NCBI GenBank assembly: GCA_023974075.1
Contig: CM043791.1
Span: 6,205,912-6,269,911 of the forward strand
DNA length: 64,000 nt
Reading direction: 5' to 3'
Origin: Chaenocephalus aceratus
Lineage: Eukaryota > Chordata > Actinopteri > Perciformes > Channichthyidae
Shown in pieces: positions 23,132 through 33,527 of this stretch. The translations under genes and the position numbers were made by a program. The notes below the pieces were generated by a model, which was given only the letters and a program-made list of their open reading frames with translations, did no database searches and was not told the DNA's origin. Numbering within the stretch: the stretch's first letter is position 1; every line of letters starts with the position of its first letter.

Positions 23132-23471
23132 CTGGTTAAATAAAGGCTACAACAAACATCAGTGAAGTTGAGGGGTGTTTCCATGCAAAAGGTTACATTT
23201 AGATGTCAGCTTTCTAATTTAATGTATTGAAGGCAAAGCTATTACACATAGTGAGAACTTGCTACTATTTATCTTCTCAATATTGTCTGTAAAAAACGTG
23301 GTAAAAGTTATTCTTTCAGTGAGACAACAGAGCAAGCTTCTACAGTTCCACTACGTTTTGATAACAGTTAAATATTATTTTGATAATAACATATATTTCA
23401 ATGTTTGATGAATTTCATACTGTTCATATGGAAGCCCATTTCCGCCAGTTGAAAAAAAATAAAATCCCCAT

Positions 23472-23757
23472 GAAAAGTCATAATTATGAGATAAAAAAGT
23501 CGAAATAATGAGATAAAAAGTCATAATTATGAGATAAGAAAGTCGAAATAATGAGATAAAAAGTCATAATTATGAGATAAAAAGTCATAATAATGAGATA
23601 AAAAGTCAATTAATTATGAGATAAGAAAGTCGAAATAATGAGATAAAAAGTCATAATTATGAGATAAAAAAGTCATAATAATGAGATAAAAAGTCATAAT
23701 TATGAGATAAGAAAGTCGAAATAATGAGATAGAAAGTCATAATTATGAGATAAGAAG
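23472..23757. repeat. Minisatellite of about 20-21 bp with a palindromic core
   Basis: Units alternate between 'agtcataattatgagataa' and 'agtcgaaataatgagata' with small length changes. The core tcataattatga is its own reverse complement, so the array can form repeated small hairpins. Confidence 0.85.
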
Positions 23758-23874
23758 TGCGCATGCGCTGCAGTGGTGCTGTCTTAAAGGTCCCTTCATC
23801 ACCTTGCTGCTCTCCACCATGCAAACACACTGAAATGAGAGGGGGAAACAATGAAAATAATAAATGCTTTAGAC

Positions 23875-25362
23875 CAGAGGTGCCCAGTACGTCGACCGCG
23901 GTCGACCGCGGGGTCAATGCTGGTAGATCGCGAGTCATTCATAAAAATAAAAAATCCAGTTTCGTTAAAATAGACAAAACTGGTTTTGATCCCTTCTCCC
24001 TTGGCCTCCCTGCCACTTAATTCAGGAGTTTTTACTTGATTGACAGAAAAAGCGACCTATCGCTTTCCAGTCTGTTAACCCAGAATGCAAAGCGATACAA
24101 ATCAGTCAAGTCCCAGGAAAACTCAAAGTAAGTTAAAGAGACTAACATGAGTGCGGGGACCCGAGCAAAAAGCTAAAAACATACCACTCCACCCAGAATG
24201 GAGGAAGAATATTTGTTTGTGATTTCACATTCAAAGGTTATTTGCCTTATTTGTAAGGAAGCGTCGCTCTGCCACAGAAATGGTAACGTGGAGAGGCATT
24301 ATCGGAGTGTTCACAAGGCATATATGGCAGCGACTTCCCTCCGAGTAGTGGAGTTGAGAAAAGGTCATGTAATATTGCTACACAAATATTATCTCGCAGT
24401 CTTGTGTCGCCAAACTCGTTTCTAACATGCAAAAAGACAAACAAATGCGTCTGTGGTCGTGTATTTTCGACCTTTCCAATCCAGACGAGATCTCTCTCCC
24501 CCGTCTGTGTGCGAGGGGGCGGGCAGTTTACACCACGCGGCTGCTACAAGCAGCCACACCGCGGGGATGGCGGAGAGAAGCGCTCCATGGTGTGGTTTAA
24601 ATATTACCCGTCTTGAGGTGGACAATGCTCCTTGCAAAGAGTGTATAGCATGTAAGAGCTGTAAACACGAGCAATTTATCTAAACATTAGCAAAAGTGCA
24701 CCACATTCAGACGGAGGAATGCACCGGGTTCCACTGTCTTTCTAGTAGCTCTGTAGCCCCATCCACGAGTAACGTTTCCACGTCAGGTATGCTAGCAGCA
24801 ACACATTAACTCAATTATACAAAACATGGGTTAATGATTAGAGTAACTGAGTAATTTATTTTGTTTAAAGTTTCAGCTATTCTGTTTACAGTTCTGTCAT
24901 CAGATTATTTAATACGATTTGTTAAAACATTGTTGTTTCTTTTGATGTGAAATATTATTTATTTTATTTAAATAAAAAGCAATGTTAATGTTTGTAAAAC
25001 AATTTGTTAATTTAATAATATATGTATTTTTGAATCAAGTATTAATCTTATTGTCTTCATTGTTAGTTTCCACATGCCTAAAACAACCTCAAGCTAAATC
25101 TAAAAGTTGATGGCTAAATAAGAGCGTTTGAGAAATTGTGCAAGGCATAGAGATAAGTCTGAATAGTCGATTAGTCGTTTCATTAATCGATAGATTAATC
25201 GATTATCAAATTAGTGGTTTGTTGCAGCCCTATTATCCCATGTATAATTTAAACGTGTATTCAGCAACCCCTTGCAATTTGGGATTTATTTTTGGTTGGT
25301 AGACCTCGGTGAGCTGGTCATTTCAAAAGTAGCTCACCAGCCCAAAAGTGTGGGCACCCCTG
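23875..25362 (+). mobile_element. hAT transposon, internally deleted, 8-bp TSD
   Basis: CTTTAGAC occurs at 23867-23874 and 25363-25370. Inverted ends: left 'cagaggtgcccagta', right reverse-complemented 'caggggtgcccacac'. It contains one recognisable coding remnant, a BED-type zinc finger (24198-24425); the catalytic core is missing. A stretch at 25160-25230 (attagtcg/attaatcga and tgcagccct) resembles the end of a different hAT family and may be a nested piece. Confidence 0.85.
24198..24425 (+). pseudogene. BED zinc-finger fragment of hAT transposase
   Basis: The reading frame starts MEEEYLFVISHSKVICLICK and contains C-x2-C then RHYRSVH. The pattern CxxC...HxxxxH fits the BED finger near the N-terminus of hAT transposases, which binds the element ends. 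The frame then drifts to non-homologous sequence and stops, and the dimerisation and DDE regions are absent. The size (75 codons, family usually 600-700) shows a severe deletion. Confidence 0.6.
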
Positions 25363-25369
25363 CTTTAGA

Positions 25370-26224
25370 CAATAAAAATATAAAGTTAACTGTTGAGTTA
25401 CTCAGTTTTTTTAGATTATCAATACTATTACTGTATAACTAATATCTCGGGTTAAGAGGCACATTCAAATAAAGATTGGTCTTTAAATAATGTTGTCTTT
25501 TGAATTGTTTGTCTAAAGTCAAGGATCTAGAACTGGTACTTGTCGTTTTAATGATACAGTCTGGTTATTATGCTGTTTGGAGGAGGGCATCACAGGTAAG
25601 AGTACTAACTAGCTACCATCACATGTAACTTAGCTTGACTTAAATGTATTAAACGTATAATTAAGTGATATCAAAATATAAATAACTTTGTCATGCAAAC
25701 ATATTAATATTTGCTTGATTCCAGAGTTGAATTTAGCACAATTGCATACAAACGTGAAGGGATTTTAAGATTCTGAAGTCTTCGTTCTAAATAGAAAATA
25801 GCATGGATAATTTACAAAGGCTTTAAAACACAGCAGGAGCTCAAGACAATTATAAAACGTGTCATTATTTCAGTACAGTTCAATTGGTTTTTATTTTTCA
25901 TAAACGGTTATCAACCGTTAGTGCCAAAGCAGTAGGCTATACTTTACTGCTGTAGACTACAACCACTACTTGTTTAGCTAGCATAAACTCAACAAAGCTA
26001 GCGTTAGCTGGCTAACTTGACGTTATTTTGCCGCTAAACTGCACGATATAAAACGGTGGTCTTCAAAGCGGATTTAATCCTTAATCACAATAATAATATT
26101 CAAATTAATACTGGGCAACTAATGGGCAAAACTTACCTTTGATTGACGCGCCATGTCAGCGGTAGCGACACGAACCGTTAGCGAACCGTTAGCCCCGCAG
26201 TCATCCCGGTTCGACCTGACTGTG
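25370..26224. other. No gene seen
   Basis: AT-rich flank of the hAT and P-like elements. GC content rises near 26110-26225, with several GAACCGTTAGC-type repeats, but no coding frame is recognisable. Confidence 0.3.
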
Positions 26225-26232
26225 GCTGTGAC

Positions 26233-28927
26233 CATAGATATATATATAAACACTAGATGGCTCATGGGAGATTTTCCAGCGTAGCTGACCAGCCGCCATC
26301 TTGCTACAGTCAAACAGTTACTCTGATTCGCGTTATGGTAGCTGTTGTAAGGTGAGTGATCTGCACAAAAAAATACTCTTAACTCACTGAAATCTTGTCT
26401 GATTTACAAACGGTTTGGTTTATTATAAACATTATTAGCATGGCTATGATACAGGATGCTTGGACAGGTTGACATTTCAGCTTTTCTTTGTGTATGTGGT
26501 TGTATTTATTAGCTGGCTAATAACAAGAGGCTTAACATGCATTACAATATAATACATTACCATACCATATCAAATCATATCCGTAATGTAAGGAGTACTC
26601 CTGCCCTGGTTCACGTGCTGCTTCGACCCTTCGGTTTTGGCAGCACGAGAAGAGAGAGCGAACCCAAGGCCGAACAGGCTTTCATACCAAAACAAACAGG
26701 AGGGGTAGGGTCCAGCTGGTCATCTTTTCAGGTAATCTCATTGGGAGATACAAAAGATGCTGTATCACAGAGAATCAGCGCGTGCCAGCAGAGAACCAAC
26801 TGTTTCAGTTTGAAGCAAAACATATCCCATCAGTAGCTTATCACACAATACAATAGTCATATGTTTTCCTTTATGAAAGCCATACTTGTTGGGAATTTAC
26901 CAGTCATCATCTCATGACCTCCTCAGGACCAGCTAACCAACAGAGCTTAAGTGTCCTCATACCCCCCCGGCCCTCTCTGAACTTCCATCCACCCGAAGTC
27001 AGCTTACCCAGAATCAGAAGGACCATTGGTCTCTCTTAACTGTGTGGACTCAATTCTCAAGGCCTGCAGGATGCGCATCATTAATTAAGAAGAATTTAAC
27101 CATTATATCTGGGGAAAATGTCCCTCGCAATTTGCAAAGCCTATCAATGGTTAACCAAGAAAAACACTCAAGGGGTAATCTTTTCACTCAAATCAGAACT
27201 CAAAAGTAATTCTGCATCTGCCCTCCTCAAAAATAGCCTAAAAAGACCCTTTTGATAAAAGATTAAAAGTGAAAGAGAAAAAGACTATTGCGCTAATCTA
27301 CTTTTAAGAAAAAGGGAACATTGTTTCAGGAATCTATAAAAAACCTCTATATTTAAGTGGAAAAATGTACTTTTTGTTCCTTCAACTATTAACACACAGG
27401 AATGTATAAACCCACACATATATTAGGGATAACATGATGCAATACACCTCCTATATATGGGTGACATTAAAATTAATAAACCAGAATTACGCTGTATTGA
27501 ACTTTTTGCCATAATACTTTACATCAATTTCCACAATTGTTCACCCAGCAACTTTACACCAGTGGGAGAGGCAGAACTGCTCTTTCTTTTCAACATAACT
27601 TAAGTTACACATCATTTCTTCCAAGTGGTTTGGCTTGTTAAAAACATCTTGCATTATGATACAGGAATTTGCTGGCTTTGTGTTTACAGAAGTACCTGAC
27701 TATGCCGGACTTTTGTGCAGCCTACGGATGCTCCAATTGCCGCTGTCTGCAAACAAGAACCCGTGGGATCACCACATATGTTTATGTTTGCTCAGTCTAA
27801 TAAACCCATGACATGGTTGTGAAGAATACCAAAGCTGAGGCTGGACGATGATTGATTGTTGGTGTGCCATGTGTCACCGTGTGTCTTATTGGTTTTGTGT
27901 TACACTGTATTTTATTGTGTGCAGCTGGTCCCTTATCTCCAAGACACATTTAAAACAAATAACCTTGAACCTTGAAGCCCCATCTCTCCCCACCTGCTCC
28001 TGCTTCCAACATCCCCTCCACACCACACCAAGTTGTTCTTCTTAATAATAATAATACATTTATGTTGGGGGGCCGCCTTTCATAACACCCAAGGGACACC
28101 TTACAGGGGCATAGGGGCAATATAGGGAACAATTTAAACAGTGGATTTTGTGCTATATCAGCCGGGGTGATGAGACAAGACAAACCACAAATGGACTTAC
28201 AAAAGGACACATGGTACAGTTTATATTATTCTTGGTATTTTTTCAATAACATATTTCAAAGGTCTGGATTTGTTTAAAATCTAGAAACTAAATACAAAAC
28301 TAGGATGATATGAAGATCTCATGTCAAAAATAATTGTGATAAATTAGACAGAACTGGCCTGTCTGTGAGCACATTTATGTTGGTTTGGTTCTTCTGATAA
28401 AGGTGTGAATATCTAAATAATATACCAACATATGCTATTGTCATTAGTTGTGTCCTGTTCTTCAAGCTAAGGCATTGCTAAATTAAAACTCTTGGCTTAC
28501 AGAGTGGTAACATGAGACCGATTTTTATATATAAATATAAATGTATTTTAATTTTATAATTTATTTATAATTTATTTTAAATATTAACAATATAATAAAC
28601 TAAATGGAACTATATATACACTGGCAAATATTTAATATAAATACCTTGTGTGTGTTGTGTGTATAGCTATTGCTTTATCTGATTAATGTTATTTTCATAT
28701 GAAAGTCCATGATTATAAGTAGTGCAGGTATCATAACGACTCTTTGATGTTTATAAAAAACCAAATCGTTTGAAAATGGTAGAAAATTGAGCAAGCTATG
28801 GTTATTTAAATAGTAAACCATAATGTTATGAATGAGAGCACTGCCTGTAGCAAGATGGCGGCCAAGTGGCACGTCGGTCTCATTGGCCAGCAGCGCGGGT
28901 GAATCATCTAGTGTTTATATATCTATG
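26233..28927 (+). mobile_element. P-superfamily-like element, copy 1 (2.7 kb), 8-bp TSD
   Basis: Starts 'catagatatatatataaac' and ends with the complement 'gtttatatatctatg'. Flanked by GCTGTGAC at 26225-26232 and 28928-28935. CA...TG ends and an 8-bp TSD fit the P superfamily. It carries a THAP-type exon remnant (27703-27801), the DNA-binding module of P transposases and THAP9. It has about 1 kb (about 26533-27545) that copy 2 lacks. No catalytic domain is visible. Confidence 0.75.
27703..27801 (+). pseudogene. THAP zinc-finger N-terminal remnant (copy 1)
   Basis: The frame begins MPDFCAAYGCSN, then CRCLQTRTRGITTYV, and stops within 32 residues. M-P-x-x-C-x-A-x-G-C-S-N is the start of a C2CH THAP domain, the sequence-specific DNA-binding domain of P-element transposases and vertebrate THAP proteins. 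The CxxH half is lost and the frame decays after RGIT. Confidence 0.65.
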
Positions 28928-28944
28928 GCTGTGACTGTGTGACT

Positions 28945-30641
28945 CATAGATATATATATATATATATATATAAACACTAGATGGCACATGGGAGATTTTC
29001 CAGCGTAGCTGACCGCTGCCATCTTGCTACAGTTAACAGTTACTCTGATTCGTCGTTATGGTAGCTGTTGTAGGTGAGTGATCTGCACAAAAATACTCTT
29101 AACTCACTGAAATCTTGACTGATTTACAAACGGTTGGTTATTATAAACATGATTAGCATGGCTATGATACAGGATGCTTGGACATTGAAATTGCAAGCTT
29201 TTCTTTGTGTATGTGGTTTGTATTTATTAGCTGGCTAATAACAAGAGGCTGTCAGTGAGACCTAGTATTACAAAGTTGACCCCAGCAACTTTGCACCAGT
29301 GGGAGAGGCAGAACTGCTCTTTCTTTTCAACACAACTTAAGTTACACATGATTTTTTCCAAGTGGTTTTGCTTGTTAAAAACATCTTGCATTATGATACA
29401 GGAATTTGCTGGCTTTGTGTTTACAGAAGTACCTGACTATGCCGGACTTTTGTGCAGCCTACGGATGCTCCAATCGCCGCTGTCTGCAAACACATGTGTT
29501 TATGTTTGCTCAGTCTAATAAACCCATAACATGGTTGTGAAAGAATACCAAAGCTGAGGCTGGACGATGATTGATTGTTGGTGTGCCATGTGTCACCGTG
29601 TGTCTTATTGGTTTTGTGTTATACTGTATTTTATTGTGTGCAGCTGGTCCTTATCTCCAAGACACATTTAAAACAAATAACCTTGAAGTCCCATCTCTCC
29701 CCACCTGCTCCTGCTTCCTACATCCCCTCCACACCACACCAAGTTGTTCTTCTTCATAATAATAATAATACATTTATTTTGGGGGGCCGCCTTTCATAAC
29801 ACCCAAGGACACATAGGATAGTTTATGTTTAAATTGTTCCCTATATTGCATAGGGGCAATATAGGGAACAATTTAAACAGTGGATTTTGTAATATATCAG
29901 CCGGGGTGAGACAAACCACAAATGGACTACAGAAGGACACAAAAGGACACATGGTACAGTTTATATTATTCTTGGTCTTTTTTCAATAACATATTTCAAA
30001 GGTTCTGGATTTGTTTACAAATCTAGAAACTAAATACAAAACTATGATGAAATGAAGATCTCATGTCAAAAATAATTGTGATAAATTAGACAGAACTGGC
30101 CTGTCTGTGAGCCCATTTTATGTTGGTTTGGTTCTTCTGATAAAGGTGTGAATATCTAAATAATATACCAACATATGCTATTGTCATTAGTTGTGTCCAT
30201 GTTTCTTAAAGCTAAGGCATTGCTAAATTAACAACTCTTGGCTTACAGAGTGGTAACATGAGACCGATTTTTATATATAAAATATAAATGTATTTATATT
30301 AATATAATATAATATAATAAAAGGAAATATATACACCGGCAAATATTTAATATAAATACCTTGTGTGTGTGTATAGCTATTGCTTTAATCTGATTAATGT
30401 TATTTTCATATGAAAGTCCATGATTATAAGTATGCAGTATCATAACTACATCTTTGATGTTTATAAAAAACCAAACCGTTTGAAAATTGGTGACAATTGA
30501 GCAAGCTATGGTTATTTAAATAGTAAACCATAATGTTATGAATGAGAGAACTCCCTGTAGCAAGATGGCGGCCAAGTGGCAACGTCGGTCTCCATTGGCC
30601 AGCAGCGCGGGTGAGTCATCTAGTGTTTATATATATCTTTG
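28945..30641 (+). mobile_element. P-superfamily-like element, copy 2 (1.7 kb), 8-bp TSD
   Basis: Same ends as copy 1 (catagatatata... and ...tatatatctttg). Flanked by GTGTGACT at 28937-28944 and 30642-30649. It aligns with copy 1 along its length with small indels but lacks the 26533-27545 block. It carries the same THAP remnant at 29434. It has a short palindromic addition (around 29817-29875, gttcaattgccc-like arms 'attgttccctatattgc' and 'gcaatatagggaacaat'). Confidence 0.75.
29434..29542 (+). pseudogene. THAP zinc-finger N-terminal remnant (copy 2)
   Basis: Reads MPDFCAAYGCSNRRCLQT, then THVFMFAQSNKPITWL before a stop. SNRRCLQT keeps the arginines expected in THAP domains, where copy 1 has CRC. 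A deletion relative to copy 1 removes the segment after LQT. Same gene remnant as 27703. Confidence 0.6.
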
Positions 30642-30649
30642 GTGTGACT

Positions 30650-31130
30650 GACCCAAGCCTCGTTGTTCTGATAGCTCCGCCCCTTCGCTCCAACCCCCTC
30701 CCTCCCCCCACATCTACAGGTGAAAATAACTTTTACGACACATCTATCGCAAGAAGTGTCACAAAAGTCAAGACCGCAGATTCGTCGATTTATACTGCCA
30801 CAGAGCAGATTCGTCAAGTTGTAATGACTGATTTGAGAGGTTGTAATAACCAAGTTGCAGTTGTAATGGAAAATATATTTTAAAAATATGTATTTTTCTG
30901 CAAGTGAACATTTCATCACTAAGTTCATTTTTTTCTACAAGGCTACAAAACTTTTTTTTTTCTTCTGTGACTTCAAATTTGGTTCACAGTTACGTGGATA
31001 TTGTATACAAGTGTACATTTGGTTTCACAGTTACGTAGATATTTTATACAAGTGTAAATGTATGCACACAAGCTCTGCACAAAGCTTTCTGCAAGTGCTC
31101 ACATCAGGTTTTACACGCTCTCGCATTTTG
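30650..31130. other. No gene assigned
   Basis: Flank of the P-like elements. A weak open stretch (about 30710-30883) follows a possible acceptor (cccacatctacag) and reads QIRQVVMTDLRGCNNQVAVV. No family recognised. The downstream part is AT-rich. Confidence 0.25.
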
Positions 31131-31201
31131 CACCATATCTACCTTCATAGTTTTCATTGTGATCGCTACGTTCCTTCAGCAGGATACTGCAGTGATTCAA
31201 A

Positions 31202-32281
31202 GGCCCTTTCTCATTTCATCAAATCCCCCTCCTCGACTCCTCGGTCCTCCGGTAGTGACCCGGAAATTAATTTTAGCGCGCCATGTTGAAGGACCACCTA
31301 ATTTCTCTAAATGCACTTCGAGGACCGAGCGTCGAGGAGCCTCTCTGGAGGAGCTATAACCGAGGATACACTGATGGGTCCTCCACGGTCCTCCACAGCT
31401 CCTTCATGGATGCATTTCCGGCAACAGAGGTGTTTCAAAGAGTCGTGACGCACGGCCGGACTTATCTCAGCCAATGACAGCTCTGCATGCATCCCCTGGA
31501 TATTATTTTATTAACTGCTTTCATCGCGACGCGATGTTTACAGTGAGAACAGCTGTGAGGTCCGTGCGAAAGCAGAGCAGTGTGTATAATATATATCACT
31601 CAGTATAACAGGCCTACTCTCTTTATTTGCTGTAGTTTAGTAGATATCTACAAACAAAGAGTCGATATTTTCTAAAACCATTTAGTGCTTCACAATAAAA
31701 TACACCACGGCTGTAGCCAGTTTTAGGAGCTGTATATGCGTGTGTGTGGTGTAGGTGTGTGTGGTACAGTGTGTGCATAGATGCAGCGGACAGACAGGTC
31801 TCAGTTGGTTTGGTGTTCCTCTGCTTACTTTTAATACTTGTAATACAAACTTTTGGCCCGTACTTATTTCCCTCATTGTAGCGACCAGAGGGGAGAGAGG
31901 GGGGGGGGGGGGGGGGGGGGGAATATTCCAGTCTCTGATAGTGTTACGTTATTATGAGTGCTCTGTTTGATTCTGAAATTGTATATATTATATAAATATA
32001 TACATATATGTGTGTGTGTGCGTGTCCGCACCTGTAGCCTGTTATTGTCTCATTATACCGCACTGTGAATGAATCAAAGTAAATATATAAGTCATCATGA
32101 ACACATCTGTCCATCAGACAGAGGGCTGCTGTGCCTCTTGTCATCATTAATGGACGTCTCTTTAAAATGACCGCTCAGAGGAGAGGAGTTCTCATTTCTC
32201 TAACCGCCTGCTGCTTCCCCTCCTCTCTCCTCGGTTCGGTGGAGGAGCCGAGGGGGGGAGTTCGAGAAATGAGAAAGGGCC
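31202..32281. mobile_element. Inverted-repeat DNA element (1.08 kb), probably 3-bp TSD
   Basis: Ends 'ggccctttctcatttc' and 'gaaatgagaaagggcc' are perfect inverted repeats; gapped similarity continues inward (ccccctcctcgactcctc / gaggagccgaggggg). AAA on both sides may be a 3-bp TSD, and the empty site in copy 1 of repeat R reads AGA at that position. No transposase. Contains a 23-bp poly(G) run. Confidence 0.75.
31899..31921. repeat. Poly(G)23 tract
   Basis: Uninterrupted run of 23 G on +, preceded by gggagaga. Length is probably imprecise in any assembly. Confidence 0.95.
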
Positions 32282-32459
32282 AAAGTGTGATTTTAGCAAA
32301 GGAGTGCTTTTGTTTTGAAATCACTTCCGTGAGTTTCGCCCCGCCCCTCGCTCCAAGGACCATTTTACCATTTAGTAAGGTAAAAGCAAAAAGCAAAAAC
32401 GCCTCTCAGACGCTCTTCCGTTTACGTGTTTAATAAAGAAAAACAATTGGACGGTAGAT

Positions 32460-33140
32460 ACACAGATTGAAAAGCCTCACATAAATCATAGTGCCCACAG
32501 CTCCGTGAGAATTATTATGTGCAATTCATTTCTTAAGGTTATACTAACAATTTAAGTCATGTTTAATGATCTTGAACGTCACTAAACATAGCTATTAAGA
32601 AAGCTATTCATAAATGGCTAGATCTTGATAGCAATTATTTTTATAGTTTTGTGTTAAAATATTCAGGAGTTAAATCATTTGAAATGCACAGTCCTGAATG
32701 TGGGTTTGTGATGAATGTGGGGATCTTCAGGACACACATTTTCAGAGTAAAGGCTTTCACATTATTATAATTATATTTGTATTGAAATGTAGATTTTACA
32801 CAACAACGGAACACAAAAGCAGGACCATTGCATTCCTTGACTAACAAGAGAAAGATTCATTCATTTAAATAAATATTTAACAACAAATGGGCCGGTTCTA
32901 AGGGGTTATTCAGTTAAGCCCGATGAGAGGGGATACAGCTGTGCACATGTCATTATTAACAGACGTCGTTTAAGAGTGACGTTTGAGTGAACGAGGACGT
33001 CCCAATTAATACCTGAGGACTCCTCTGTCCTCGCGTCTCCTCCTCGTGTCTCCGGAGACGGAGCTAAGACGCAAGGAAGGGACGCGAGTGAGGGAAAGGA
33101 GGAGGTGAAATATTCAATTGAGACGAGCCTCACTAATTCA
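32460..33140. other. No gene seen; upstream region of lrif1
   Basis: AT-rich to 32900, then G/C-richer with several CpG and 'gtctcc' words from 32990 to 33090. No coding frame recognised. Confidence 0.3.
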
Positions 33141-33144
33141 ATAA

Positions 33145-33284
33145 ACCGGAAGTTGTGGTTGCGACTCGCTATTAAAGCAAAGAAGAAGAAGAAGAAGAAG
33201 AAGAAGAAACCGGAAGTTTGATGTAACGGATGCGGAAACGGAAGACCAGCTGATCAGCTGGAGGAGAAACGTCGAGTTATAAAT
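33145..33284 (+). promoter_or_regulatory. Probable lrif1 promoter: two ETS sites, GAA repeat, TATA-like box
   Basis: ACCGGAAGT occurs at 33145-33153 and again at 33207-33215, flanking a (GAA)n run (about 33179-33206). This is the strong ETS/GABP consensus found near start sites of housekeeping genes. TATAAAT lies at 33278-33284, about 245 bp before the lrif1 ATG. The start site itself is not determined. Confidence 0.5.
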
Positions 33285-33527
33285 ACTAATAAAACGGTGT
33301 TTTGTAGGCTATAAATGACCACTGCGGGGGGTTTAAGCGACGGATATAAGTAACTTGCTTTGACGTTAGTTTCCTGTAACCCTTTTTGGCTTCCATGTAA
33401 ACATACCTAACATGACCGATAGTATACTGTTCTGTCGCGAGAGTCTGTAGCTGCTTCAGCACGCTGAACTGCTGCCTGGGAGAAACGGGCTGTGATGGGA
33501 ACACAAGTCTCACCTCCTTCATGAGTC

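Larger units (their letters stand above)
13640..23160 (+). repeat. One LINE 3' end, split into four pieces by three later insertions
   Basis: Pieces: about 13640-13693, 16184-16599, 22055-22091 and 23132-23160. Joined in order and with the duplicated target bases removed once, the first two give one continuous reading frame through LYAKAGLPSLTVRRLSHW and YMFIYKAILGKLP to FKTRLGDMLFD, a typical C-terminal end of a LINE ORF2. The 3' UTR continues across the gypsy insertion as gttcaccct/tgaaaagagatcttttga. It ends after the third insertion with the tail cctggttaaataaagg. The exact LINE clade was not determined. Confidence 0.8.
31130..32460 (-). repeat. Repeat family R, copy 2 (inverted), split by another element
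   Basis: 31130-31201 and 32282-32460 together are the reverse complement of copy 1 at 6140-6322/8166-8230. The outer parts are gatcgctacgttccttcag and ttccgtttacgtgtttaat. It is uninterrupted at the site where copy 1 has its insertion, and copy 1 is uninterrupted where this one is split. Confidence 0.65.

Noticed and set aside
26225..30649. Simple segmental tandem duplication of one P-like copy
   Set aside because: The two copies have different 8-bp flanking duplications and separate inverted ends, so two insertions explain it better.
33286..33522. 78-codon minus-strand ORF at the lrif1 5' end
   Set aside because: Overlaps the likely lrif1 promoter and 5' UTR; no homology recognised and no splice support.
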